A stretch of DNA of 43,258 nucleotides from Treponema sp. (GCA_017464425.1 JAFUDX010000023.1:1-43258); one strand, 5' to 3'. Positions 33,601 to 39,043 are shown, counted from the stretch's first letter. Program-made: numbers and translations. The notes: a model not told the origin generated them from the sequence alone.

Positions 33601-36241
33601 TATAGGAACGGTATCTGATGAAAAGAAAATCGCGAGCATAAATCTTAAGAACAATGGAAAATCGCTTGGTTCTGGTGATAATTCTAAAATTACTGCAACA
33701 AACACAACGCTTGCAACATTTGCTAACGGATTACTTTCTGTTACCAGTGCGGCAAGTGCTGATTCTGCATGGAAGTTTGAGATTAACGAGACAACTGCCG
33801 CCGAGCAGTTCTCAATCACGAACGGACACACGATTACTTGGAAACTCACCATTGATTCAAGTTATATCAACAATACTGCCGATAAAGATGTGCTCTTTAC
33901 GCTTACTGCAAACGACGGCACAAACTCAGATGCTACAACATATCAGGTGGATATTGTTCCGTACATTACTCGTGTGACACGCGCTGCAAGTGGCACTATC
34001 GCGACAGGTGGCGACGGCACAGAAAATATCAACCGCTCAAAACTTGGTCATTACCCCGTTTCACAGGGAGAAAAACTCAGCATTGAAGGATTCAACTTGG
34101 CGGGCATTACGGTTACGGTCGGTAACTCTACCGTTTCGGACGCAAGTACAGATAGCGGCGTTACGACATTCTCTGTTCCTGCTCGCTCTGGTAAGCTCAA
34201 AGTGACGGTGAAGGAAACCAATATGGAATCTTTGAACAACGTGAACGGTAACCCGACTATCACAGACAATGTGGCAGCAGAAGGAAACTACGACAATAAC
34301 CTTGAAAACTACAAGATGAAGGGAAGTTCTCAACTCTACTACGCAACTGATGACCGCTACCTTGAAGTGTGGAACTTGGGTAACTACTTCAAGAATACAG
34401 ACGGTGGTGCAGATGTTTCTAAACCCGTTATGACGGCAGACAAAAACGGAAACTTGTACGCTTCATGGGTTGCACAGTCGAACTCAATCGTTGCGTTCAG
34501 CTACGGTATGACGAACGATTACACACCAATCTTCCGTTGTTACGACCAGCCTGCGGTATTGAATTCAATCGCGTTTGATACTAAAGGCACGAGTGGAGCC
34601 GCATCGGTAGGATTCATGCCCGAACATCAAGGACAATCAGGGTCATTCTCTGCTAATGCGATGAGTGATACTAAGATTATTGGTGGTGTTGGTGCAATCA
34701 GTATTCCGTCATCATATATCACTGCTAATAATGGTGCAGGTACAGTTCTCTCTGGAACCGCAATCACTGTAACTGGAAATCCTGCATTTAAGGTTGACTC
34801 TGCTAACTCAACGGCATACTATAGTCTTGCAAGTTATGATATGAATCGGCGACTTGGTTCATACACAAATCCAAGATCAGCACGTTTTGGAGATTTCTTG
34901 CACACGATTTGGTATGATGAATCAACTGAAAGTATAAAATACTCTGTTGTTAACACAAGTCAGAAAGATGATTTTAACCAAAATGGCGGTGCGATTGCAG
35001 GTTGGGTATTGATAGATGGTGGTTGGACAGGACAGGACAGAGTTCATGATTGGACTAAGGTTAATACAGGCTATGCGAATAATACTTTGAGTTCTTCTAC
35101 AAATAGTGATGAGCATAGTTCTATGGGAACTGGAGGCGGAACATACGCTAACTATCTAAAGGATATTTTTGTTCCTGGTGGTGGCACAAAGGCTACGAAT
35201 ATTTCGGCTTTAACTACAAGTTCAGGCTATACACTCCTTTATGGAGTAAATGATGGCGTTGCAAACGCAATTGAAATTGGTGATTCGGTTGCCTTATTGA
35301 ACAACAATACGGGTAGTTATGCGATTACCATTACATCAATTTCTGCCATTCAAGGAGCTAACGGTTATCAAGTAAAATTTAAGGATGCACCATCGCATGC
35401 TGTGACTGCGGCAACTGTTTATCAGGGCAACATGAATGTTGTTGGTGGAAATGCGGTGCGCAATATCAACAAGTTCACTCCGGCAACCAATCAGTCTTCT
35501 TCGGCTGGTTCTTCAGCTGATATGGATGTTGATTCAAACGGAAGACCTGTAATTGCATACCTTGATTCAACGAATTCAACATTACGCGTGGCACGGCTTA
35601 ACACAACCGTTACGCCGACAACAAACACTAATGCTTCTGACATAAAGACTTCGCTTGATGCTATGAAACTTGCAGGTAACTGGACTCGAACCGTTGTTAC
35701 TAATACAACTTGTTCTGGCGAAGTTTCTATGAGAATTGACGGTGCAGACAATATCCATATCTTGTATCAAGATCAGGATGGCAATTTGTGTTACATATTT
35801 GGTACACCAAATGGCAATACTTACACCTTCAAAGCCCCTGAAACGGTTGATACAACGGGTACAATGAGTTACGGCTCAATCTCTATCAAAGAGGTTACGG
35901 CCGGCACTACAACGACATACATTCCTGTTGCGTCATACTTGAACAAAGCGGGTACGGCACAAGGCTTGAAATACGCATACCGCACGAGTGCGCCAACGGC
36001 AGGCGGCACATTCAGCGCGGATAACTGGGATTATATGATTCTTCCTGCAATTTCAAGCAGCACGCACTATCCAGTAAACGAAAACCGCGTAAGTCTCGAA
36101 GCGCGTAAATCAGGCTGGACAGAAGACTCTAAAACAGGCATTCTGACCAATGGTGGCTCAGATGTAACGCCAAAGACCGTTCAGGCGGCCGTGGCATTCA
36201 AGAGCAAGCAGTTCGAGACCGCATACTTGCTCACGGAGTAA
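21686..36241 (+). CDS. Giant Ig-like repeat surface lipoprotein (4851 residues)
   Basis: The single uninterrupted frame starts at ATG 21686 (GGAGG upstream). A lipoprotein signal ends in the lipobox LASC with Cys28. From about residue 38 to 4090 there are some 28 bacterial Ig-like modules, each opening with a D-x-x-x-P linker such as DTVAPTI or DETAPEV and often closing with D-x-AGN (DKAGNTSS, DAAGNKTS). An IPT/TIG-like module (about 4092-4180, VSQGEKLSIEGFNLAGITVTVG) follows. The last ~630 residues look propeller-like, with repeats such as KPVMTADKNGNLYASWV and SMRIDGADNIHILYQDQDGN. Such proteins form long stalks and usually act as adhesins; no ligand is known. A G9 tract lies in the signal peptide codons. 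Base composition is uneven: about 27.2-29.7 kb and 34.6-35.4 kb look more A/T-rich at third positions than their flanks, hinting at a mosaic origin. Confidence 0.9.
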   Translation: MKKSLLKMVKSFVRGGVCAFGILALASCGEDSGLGASVDTEAPAINITYPPVSAYIRDSFILYGTWDDDKGLNEISIKIENTTTKKSDFDLPVVVFKSDKTWSVELNAYDASNSSYINGWQFPDGKYQVTVTAIDKAGHSTPASRTFEIDNTAPVVVLKSPYSTEEYKPYGSSFEVNGTIADDHSIASLGVTIYDDNGTVLGDTEAVPYAEKNVATAGGTSVTLLRFSTNPVTPLQNRYKEIYGSTNKNDGTKKYSCVVYVADNAKKYTDPTEGENTTEGNKTTVSYLYDDVYESLMSANTGYDLSAADFMTIINGTYVASDDSTYDDNSDVVKGTLSTEELAAVKAKLVGASSVQTDSSKNHLKFSLNPAVNPTYTVSGLAFEEDDSGVLKTSPSGTKNQTVTFIVSPGLDGSLIKPATVKVWLLNCGATYDKTKIAEFVSNPASFAETDGVTLIRDFEAEGYNSGSVESLTETFKIPEVVANNYYAIAISGKDADQNDFYTDTMYGFLAALSGTPPTVSFTSPSSQAILLSSDQIQFRGNVTTTEVELEKLSLSIDVQDVESGTDLGTLTASSENDSITFTKTNYDEATGKYTYSWVCVLSAATGYETYSAEVGSDRIYMYSSTITAEDTSGNKSTSSRTVTADTVEPKISINSVVPSVTNYKDSTHTDENAVYVNGTITVVGSINEMNLNNASYTVYVDGETVKNADGTDNPAYTDVAITSTQFKFTIDTTALADDKPFDIKITAHDRAKTAEQAATISTSLDGVEGNVGTVSISSILTEAQGDSFHILQETDRPVVTPTNADTGITDSQGIKTAVQNKAVATNIFVSGGALTATITDDDGVGSCKVEYSSDGTTYTEFDAGAISYSSSNNTLTARLPEEYGEYHIRITVTDTIGLETGKKSVDFYVAIDDGAPTFTSVQPSDGNFYNDTFTASGTIKDSSKDVSLGLKDGANGTLNNADDATGTSAYVGGNSQVATGVRFSDTIKVPNTSGDYTLTYIATDKYGQAKEYPILYTVDKDAPLFTNFAGLTDNGDLSTNSPSISLDAYDALSGVSKVSVVSVKTVDDGNGGTTTVEEEITTLAANGEKTIDSKKYTTYAGIVSLAEGLNTVYVKVEDKAGNSVSTTQCTVTVDTVAPTIASEQLSTTLINKTQYDALATTSGITVSATLKDSGTGVKKAWLSTSATGATYDATATALRTERTATTDDWSLSLTIPKSVFTESPAAKDGQYTYYLYAQDAAGRTTVSSALTFVIDTTAPDVNVFVLADGKSFTQNDVDNKVTDSNENVTSATYTLSGTWKDVQTGTKKLEYVLSDNPAENATWTTIDTTEAPNVLLSWTKEVTIAETSSWAISFRATDGAGNVSAVKTYKNIKFDYNVPVITRPSTIATQTKSAVSIEGAVTDTLGIAVNNIEIKAVKGSSTITAIPTATTDGKAYSYTLEIPATEANNGTWTISFAATDNAGQKTTLTDVSVTLDNIAPTLSDISATSSAGTVEGTGTSAITYFNGEKPLTLSIGATDNTGGVGLDSVEYNIVSGHVASLPETPTLLNTNWTSLAKSGTSNTWKATIVSDFANLADGNYTIFVRSSDTLGNATTPVGVKVVNDKVAPVFTETTPTDETVAYVDNVTTTYTFSGTVNSTEGNFKELTYSLNSTVEETTTTSTGTLTPDASSGAWQKTQTIDNTKGGTFAYVFTAKDKAGNTSSIKRTVSQDLTPPTLEIGGLTGKADFDTSATEKNSNTNSVKDKTLTFTGTASDETKFSKITFYYVEFGKEDAEANRKDIKTGTATTWDITFNNIPDGWYTLYAVAEDAAGNKTSKSVVFGVDGDAPTSTLSLTAKKVKAMSGMQSADLDADGKYTINSKNYQAAWGDGITYIASETFTIGGTVTDKFGFKASLAESVKLYIGNTSSDAKEITLGNESTGSDGSKSVAWSYDQTVDASDSHTTDGTITYILVTTDGAGNSEQYQFIVHIDTQGPEISINSPVDGDGITTAGALSLAFIADDSGTGVSSVTYTIQRKETEDATPESLVTSAVATKENGKRWIASYTIPEDKQGQLFITAKSKDYLGHEAESTQVKFYYDNQGPNITDTKITTSLKTKSGDTTYANYDTNSIDITTTVTDAISGIETVTYKLDSNGTSRAMTMAANGSTAAGGTATYTATVNCEDGPHAITVIATDKFGNKQEMPISSFIVDTVKPVFRDITIEGASNLTTNATNAATTFSGSVEETTSSIVSFTVAATRIDDSHATATTVDLPFTAPTLNENNAFSFTLPDSAAEGTWEFTITAIDAAGNEQTATTGILLDKTAPEFFSATNDDTYSPKVGSNIYSAEKWYKDTTLNITGYFQEAAKKVGSGIAKIEYHRSTETENSWHVIDMSGTNGYVKFKDEISSITNGSTIQFRATDEAGNTGSGSLSFKIDETAPEVSEYTDTATNTTYSFTSYEGGQINGTANKTLKFLVYDKDSKLKTESISITVNKKTAGAGELVSIESETTSTPVTKDGVEVKDSSGNTVYYDLVTVEIKGTTEKTTESLLYNATGTLGVTCNLQDNAGNSWTGTIATLSIDSEAPSVKINSITPTVSENAKTNVNKTIIVSGTATDGSSIKEITLVATANGVSKTYTLNSDDSALKITYVSDTNTWSALIDTTQFYSDATGSADLALTVKATDVAENTTTDANAAKRTVTIDQNTDRPLVKITNFTKLFDNSLVLKYATNAEVTGSITDDDNSSTAIVKGLYVAKSAITSVANGTGWTTTTNGDTFTATHADYGTTTLTLSSGDWTYTPATSDQADGGYALYFYILDNADTVFTSAGSTQLEQPYWQFKSDSATKTGVDSAISYRVDGTSPSVKAAVAYSYSANDGSDANSYLRDDQTGTAVSETVGTSLVVGGTKKNYVKFVIDANDANGVASMTLALSQNDTDIVTLSSANVADGSISTTQNGSSNAVWTTKLIDMSQFATGEVKLTIVPVDNCSLPGNAGYSFSVDRTGPAIKVTTPRVSDEQNGTVTVSGTTTDVGNSSVDSIQFVIPPKNTAVSNAASLDYAGNLSTTASASAWSFVYDNSANGNPNLTNFIDRTNGDSSVQTYAVTLKSGAISSSTDIWDIPIWFKATDEIGNTSYCTDYTLRYNPNADMPVTTIVYPSKGDYQDPTSDTSYAVIGGTIRVNGSAAIESTEVSVGEVFLQIADMTGKTDASTADWTSTAIAIKDEQTVINSADGVITYLSENKDISVTSILNADFSTWWGIATTTKSGSWSINLNANEKLKPTSSGTTTDIAIRACAVNSAGKMGSWSEPTIIHIDADAPIPTYKLKQFKSGSTISPSTTANAEKAYNAGMYLRNPNGDWYMEVYMEDTTGINQDTITVSGSAKKTDCTIVPKTSGSVTNYYIYVPIGKLTETSFSVSATDNDQGEKHTTTVSYKLYIDNDAPTMGALTETSTKAQIAYTKLKNSNYNVSLSSTATDSVSGFNMLAYFFKRTGTTTTIELPVKTKTSGNNEKAFWTKASSPAVMTLANEAPSISTSGSAGTTVGLNSSDSDDSSGLYGVILTGATRTSTTFEHARVSDYVSKGVIAVGSLMRIGGNYVVITSIDTDKVTFATEVSTTYTDAFFAMAFIVDHASETSTWSGGTNTLESDDGDGIYEKLQTSAWTSEFCSDGLEDGPISVMCSAFDVAENVATQETKVMIANNTPRVTKVFLATDLNGDNKFAANEFVNGPVYLSRTTDTADAASTSYLSALSTASEKSTSIVTVGAMGDWSDSNNKGTLTDKLYRISGNSLVAFEFVSGKEGYGKGNNAITAYLSVGTDALSEPDGTASHNIGNIVELSSNSNVSYSAAKAEGIRGIELASTRFNSNNTTNGKVETYGTYTESTYDTTNKKAKDVAQVLSLTLWDKTNGTSVGTADSNIGESSVTFGSQYTVVNIPVYFDLVDDRKPVPVIKNPTALTPATGHVELGSTLPTDTFKTTTTTGEYDRDTKISGKVVFIGTVSDEKKIASINLKNNGKSLGSGDNSKITATNTTLATFANGLLSVTSAASADSAWKFEINETTAAEQFSITNGHTITWKLTIDSSYINNTADKDVLFTLTANDGTNSDATTYQVDIVPYITRVTRAASGTIATGGDGTENINRSKLGHYPVSQGEKLSIEGFNLAGITVTVGNSTVSDASTDSGVTTFSVPARSGKLKVTVKETNMESLNNVNGNPTITDNVAAEGNYDNNLENYKMKGSSQLYYATDDRYLEVWNLGNYFKNTDGGADVSKPVMTADKNGNLYASWVAQSNSIVAFSYGMTNDYTPIFRCYDQPAVLNSIAFDTKGTSGAASVGFMPEHQGQSGSFSANAMSDTKIIGGVGAISIPSSYITANNGAGTVLSGTAITVTGNPAFKVDSANSTAYYSLASYDMNRRLGSYTNPRSARFGDFLHTIWYDESTESIKYSVVNTSQKDDFNQNGGAIAGWVLIDGGWTGQDRVHDWTKVNTGYANNTLSSSTNSDEHSSMGTGGGTYANYLKDIFVPGGGTKATNISALTTSSGYTLLYGVNDGVANAIEIGDSVALLNNNTGSYAITITSISAIQGANGYQVKFKDAPSHAVTAATVYQGNMNVVGGNAVRNINKFTPATNQSSSAGSSADMDVDSNGRPVIAYLDSTNSTLRVARLNTTVTPTTNTNASDIKTSLDAMKLAGNWTRTVVTNTTCSGEVSMRIDGADNIHILYQDQDGNLCYIFGTPNGNTYTFKAPETVDTTGTMSYGSISIKEVTAGTTTTYIPVASYLNKAGTAQGLKYAYRTSAPTAGGTFSADNWDYMILPAISSSTHYPVNENRVSLEARKSGWTEDSKTGILTNGGSDVTPKTVQAAVAFKSKQFETAYLLTE
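21726..21734 (+). repeat. G9 homopolymer in the signal peptide of the giant lipoprotein
   Basis: Nine consecutive G residues cover codons 14-17 (R-G-G-V). With nine the frame is open; losing one G would lead to a stop at about 21900, and gaining one to a stop at about 21770. It is the longest G run seen in the window. Confidence 0.9.
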
Positions 36242-36267
36242 AAGACGAAAATTGCCCCTAAAAACAG

Positions 36268-36317
36268 AAAATCTCCGCTGTGGAAGCAAAACGCTTTCAC
36301 TGGCGGAGATTTTTTTG
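36268..36317 (+). terminator. Rho-independent terminator of the giant lipoprotein gene
   Basis: AAAATCTCCGC (36268-36278) pairs with GCGGAGATTTT (36303-36313), with an inner GAAGC/GCTTTC stem, and ends in T7. It starts 27 bp after the stop codon. Confidence 0.93.
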
Positions 36318-36335
36318 AGGGATTCTGACATTCGT

Positions 36336-36435
36336 CAGAATGACAATTAGTTTCGCAGAATGACGGCTAGTGTAACTCAGAATGAGAACTGGTGTAGTTC
36401 AAAATGGCGGTTGCGGTGACTAAAAATGACAGAAA
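36336..36435 (+). repeat. Degenerate 22-bp tandem repeat (CAGAATGA type)
   Basis: Units beginning CAGAATGA, CAGAATGA, CAGAATGA, CAAAATGG and TAAAAATGA start at about 36336, 36356, 36378, 36400 and 36421: one step of 20 and the rest about 22 bp. The array opens with the hairpin ATTCTGA-N6-TCAGAAT, the motif also found inside the permease gene. Confidence 0.75.
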
Positions 36436-36437
36436 CA

Positions 36438-36646
36438 CTAGCATGCAGTGGGGGCTATTGTCTCGGTTTCTAGTTCTTTTTTAAGCGCAAGCACTTCTTC
36501 GAGAGGGAGAGTGCACCCCTGTGCAACAGTTTCGGGAGAAACACCGAGTTTGAGAAAGTTCCGCGAGTTTTCGATTTTGTTTTCTTGTATGCCTTCATCT
36601 CTGTCGTATGCCCTTTGTCGTTCCCATGTCATATACTGCATCCTCC
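36438..36646 (-). CDS. Candidate intragenic C-terminal Rpn product (RpnS-like)
   Basis: GGAGG at 36646-36642 stands 9 nt before an in-frame ATG at 36632 and would direct synthesis of a 64-residue protein beginning MTWERQRAYDRDEG. It contains the helix-turn-helix-like end SRNFLKLGVSPETVAQGC followed by TLPLEEVLALKKEL, shared with the C-termini of the other two Rpn genes. The sequence signal is clear; translation is inferred. Confidence 0.45.
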
Positions 36647-36649
36647 ATT

Positions 36650-36695
36650 GAGCGGCCGCACGCTCGCTACGCCCGCATATGGCGGGCGTCCACGA
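36650..36695. repeat. GC-rich palindromic insertion in the Rpn gene
   Basis: GCGGCCGC is followed by the hairpin GCCCGC-ATATG-GCGGGC. It sits between codons that should join VVDA to QWRMQYM, so it is an insertion of roughly 30-40 bp. It differs from the three-hairpin families. Confidence 0.6.
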
Positions 36696-36818
36696 CATAA
36701 TCGTTGAGATTTGATGTGAATGCGCCTGACGATTTGTTTGAAATCAGAAATTTGAAGAAGTCTTTAATTTCTTCGTCTTTAATCATTTTAACACAATTCT
36801 TCGCAATAAAGAAGTATG

Positions 36819-36892
36819 CGACCTCCTGTCGCGACAAGAATTTTGTTTCAAAATTCTTGCGGTCAATTTGCTTTTCGCCGCATCCGTGCGGC
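36819..36892. repeat. Three-hairpin element, family I, copy A
   Basis: Hairpin 1: CGAC/GTCG (36819-36831). Hairpin 2: CAAGAATTTTG / CAAAATTCTTG, 11 bp with a TTT loop (36835-36859). Hairpin 3: GCCGCA-TCCG-TGCGGC (36877-36892). It matches copy B at 38087-38161 throughout, with two compensated base-pair changes in hairpin 2. Confidence 0.88.
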
Positions 36893-37256
36893 ACAATATC
36901 TAACTTGTTCATTGTTAATTTGGCTTTTGAGTTTTGTCTTGCCGTCCTCGATACAGATGTTCTCAAAGGTACAAATCGGCAAATCGTTGTGAAAAATATC
37001 CGCCATGCAGATAAAAATTACATGTGAAGTTTTGAGATCCTTGTATTTCTGCCCCGATTTGAGTGTGTCCATATCCATGATTCCCTGATAGTAGCGCGAG
37101 CGTTCTGGCAAATCCTTCGTGTCCTTTATCTGCATTTCGACATCGAAAATTTGATTTGTGTCTTTCACAAACACATCAAGACGGACTCCGCGCGAGTCGT
37201 GGTCGATGAAGATTGACTCCTCACTCGCGAATTCCATCTTCTCGATTTTCGGCAAC

Positions 37257-37310
37257 GGAGAAAGAAAAATCTTTCAAAAAGCTGAGAATATTTTTGCTTT
37301 ATTTGAATAG
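37257..37310 (+). pseudogene. Possible 3' fragment of an unidentified plus-strand gene
   Basis: A short frame ending IFQKAENIFALFE and TAG at 37308-37310 looks like a natural protein C-terminus. It is followed 36 bp later by a strong plus-strand terminator that no intact gene uses. It abuts the truncated 5' end of the broken Rpn gene. The parent gene is not recognised, and chance cannot be excluded. Confidence 0.3.
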
Positions 37311-37345
37311 ATTGGAGATAATGGAGATTTTATTGGAAGGAAAGT

Positions 37346-37391
37346 AAAGCCCGAAGAGATGAGTGAAACGCTCATCTTTTCGGGCTTTTTT
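37346..37391 (+). terminator. Orphan rho-independent terminator
   Basis: An 18-bp stem (AAAGCCCGAAGAGATGAG with CTCATCTTTTCGGGCTTT, one G-T pair) and a TGAAACG loop end in a T run. No complete plus-strand gene lies upstream, so it probably belonged to a lost gene. Confidence 0.85.
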
Positions 37392-37428
37392 GGGTTGCTT
37401 CGAGCGTAAACGGTCTTGCAATGATGGG

Positions 37429-37657
37429 TTAGTTTGTGGCTTCTATTTGCTCTGCGTTGATTTCTTTTTGCAGCGCAAGCACTTGCTCAAGGGGAAGCGA
37501 GCAACAGTCGGCAATTTCCTGTGCAGAGAGTTTGTTTAGTTTAAGAAAATTCCGTGCGTTTTCGATGGCTCTGTCATCAGATGCCTCTTCCCGCTGTACT
37601 TTTACGAACATCTCTTCATCCCATTCGCCGAAAATCAATGACATGTCTTCTTTCCTC
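37429..37657 (-). CDS. Candidate intragenic C-terminal Rpn product (RpnS-like)
   Basis: GAGG at 37657-37654 stands 9 nt before an in-frame ATG at 37644, predicting a 71-residue protein starting MSLIFGEWDEEM. It ends with the shared motif ARNFLKLNKLSAQEIADCC followed by SLPLEQVLALQKEI. The ribosome binding site is shorter than in the other two genes, so this is the weakest of the three cases. Confidence 0.4.
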
Positions 37658-38086
37658 AGATTGTTGAAATAATCGGCAAGGACATTTTCCGAAACACAAC
37701 GGTCCAACGCGTAGCCAATCGGATTTTCCCTGCCGTCCGACTTTCCTATTCTAACATATTCGTTGAATTTTGAGTAGGCAAAAAGCGCAAGGCATTTCTC
37801 CAGAATCGGGTGGTTTTCCTTGTAGTTGATGTTGAAAATCTTAACGGTCAGGTCAAGGTTAAGAGAATTTGGCAAGACTGATTTCCCAGTCTCATTTTTC
37901 GGAAGTTCTTTGAACGCCTCAGAGAGCCTCATCGTCTTTTCGAGCGGGAAAGGACTGTCACCATTATAAAACACATAACATTCAGGTCTGGGAAGTTTGA
38001 TTTGCTTTGAGTGATATTTCTCGTGCCTCTCAAATATCCTGCTGTACTGGGCAACGATGTATTCCAGGCAACGGAAAGCCATATAC

Positions 38087-38161
38087 CGACATCCTGTCGT
38101 GACAAGAATTTCTTTCAGAAATTCTTGCGGATTCATTTGCTTTTTGCCGCATCCGTGCGGC
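38087..38161. repeat. Three-hairpin element, family I, copy B
   Basis: Hairpin 1: CGACA-TCC-TGTCG (38087-38099). Hairpin 2: CAAGAATTTCT / AGAAATTCTTG (38103-38127). Hairpin 3: GCCGCA-TCCG-TGCGGC (38146-38161). Compared with copy A, stem positions 10 and 11 change from T-A and G-C to C-G and T-A, keeping the pairing. Confidence 0.88.
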
Positions 38162-38381
38162 GGTTATATTTTTTTGTGTCGTTTATCATCATCGAGACAT
38201 CGTTGTTCAGACCACGGTAGACCACATTTTCCAGCGTGACTGGCTGAATCGTCACTTCGCCGATTTTGAAGTCCGTGCCGTGAATCGCGTTGTAGAGCGA
38301 GAGGAAATATTCCTTCGAGTTCACGCTCCGCCCGAAAATGCTCACGAACAGGTTGTCCTTGTAGTTGCGTTTTTCCGCCAT

Positions 38382-38476
38382 ATATGCTCCTTGAAAGCTC
38401 CCACCCTGCTTTCAGTGTATATATAGGCAAAATTTTTCGATTTTCGGCAACGCAAAGCGCTGAAATTTGAAAAAAA
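38382..38476 (-). promoter_or_regulatory. Conserved Rpn upstream region, second copy
   Basis: Read on the minus strand it repeats the layout of 505-600: A/T-rich stretch, GTTGCCGAAAATCG, AAAATTTTGCC, TATATATAC and AAGGAG before the ATG at 38381. Roughly 70 bp are recognisably shared. Confidence 0.5.
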
Positions 38477-39043
38477 TTACAATTTTATGCTACGAATCAG
38501 TTTGTTTTCAATTGAGTATAATTCGATTTGTATGGTTTGGGCGGTTATTTCGAGAATTCCGCATGTTTTTCCGTCAGAGCATTTTGGAAGTGAAATTGAG
38601 CCTGGATTGAAATAAAAAATGCCGTCTTCTTCTTCCATTACGGTGACATGTGTGTGGCCGCTTATGACAATCGTTTTGGGAGGAAGCCATTTTTTTAGGT
38701 CTTCGCGCGTGTATAAGTGCCCGTGATGGATAAAAATACGGCGAAGTTCGCCTTGCGCGGGGACGGCGAGGGTAGTGTAGGCATTTAAGCAGGGAAAATC
38801 CAACATCATTTGGTCAACTTCGCTGTCGCAGTTTCCGCGTACACAGAGAATTTTTTCTTTGTGAGCGTTTAGAATTTCTGCTGTTTTTTTTGTATCCCAT
38901 CCTTCGGGAAGAGGATTTCGCGGGCCGTGATTTAAATAATCGCCACAGAGAATGATTGCGTCACATTGGTCCGCAAAAGAATCGATGGCAGTTTGCAAGC
39001 ATTGTGCGCTTCCATGTATATCAGAAAGAATTAAGAATTTCAT
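38477..39043 (-). CDS. YfcE/MJ0936-type metallophosphodiesterase
   Basis: The 188-residue product has all metal-ligand motifs of the calcineurin-like YfcE group in order: SDIHG (9-11 region), GDYLNHG, RGNCDS, IHHGH and SGHTH, then FNPGSISLP near the end. Such enzymes hydrolyse phosphodiesters with manganese; the natural substrate is usually unknown. TAGAAT ends 6 nt before the ATG at 39043 and no ribosome binding site exists, so a leaderless mRNA is likely. It lies between the Rpn genes and the ATPase gene and looks like an ordinary housekeeping gene among accessory DNA. Confidence 0.92.
   Translation of the reverse strand: MKFLILSDIHGSAQCLQTAIDSFADQCDAIILCGDYLNHGPRNPLPEGWDTKKTAEILNAHKEKILCVRGNCDSEVDQMMLDFPCLNAYTTLAVPAQGELRRIFIHHGHLYTREDLKKWLPPKTIVISGHTHVTVMEEEDGIFYFNPGSISLPKCSDGKTCGILEITAQTIQIELYSIENKLIRSIKL

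Larger units (their letters stand above)
36438..37255 (-). pseudogene. Broken Rpn nuclease/transposase gene with two insertions
   Basis: Three minus-strand frames together spell an Rpn protein of the same type as 1-504. The first (37255 down) begins at PKIEKMEF, lacking about 50 N-terminal residues, and keeps the nuclease motifs RLDVFVKD and DVEMQ. It runs into a three-hairpin element at 36819-36892, which adds about 94 bp net and shifts the frame. The second part resumes at YFFIAKNCVKMIKDEEIKDFF and stops at a GC-rich palindrome near 36650-36695. The third part continues from QWRMQYMTWERQRAYDRDEG to the stop at 36438. The catalytic half cannot be joined to the C-terminus without two frame changes. 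The C-terminal part has its own internal start (see 36438-36646). Confidence 0.85.
37429..38381 (-). pseudogene. Rpn-type gene split by a three-hairpin element
   Basis: The 5' part (38381-38133, 82 codons) starts at an ATG with AAGGAG and reads MAEKRNYKDNLFVSIFGRSV to NNDVSMMIND. It then enters the element at 38087-38161 and stops at TGA 38135-38133. The 3' part (38136-37429, 235 residues) starts at an ATG overlapping that stop (ATGA) and returns to Rpn sequence at FRCLEYIVAQYSRIF, continuing with PRPECYVFYNGDSPF and LDLTVKIFNINYKEN. In relatives the interval between NDVSM and FRCLEYIV carries the E-H-Q nuclease strand; here about 100 nt of mostly element sequence replace it, so the nuclease is probably dead. 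The 3' part may still be translated through stop-start coupling. Confidence 0.82.

Noticed and set aside
36336..36435. CRISPR-like array
   Set aside because: Units are degenerate, 22 bp apart without distinct spacers, and no cas genes are present.
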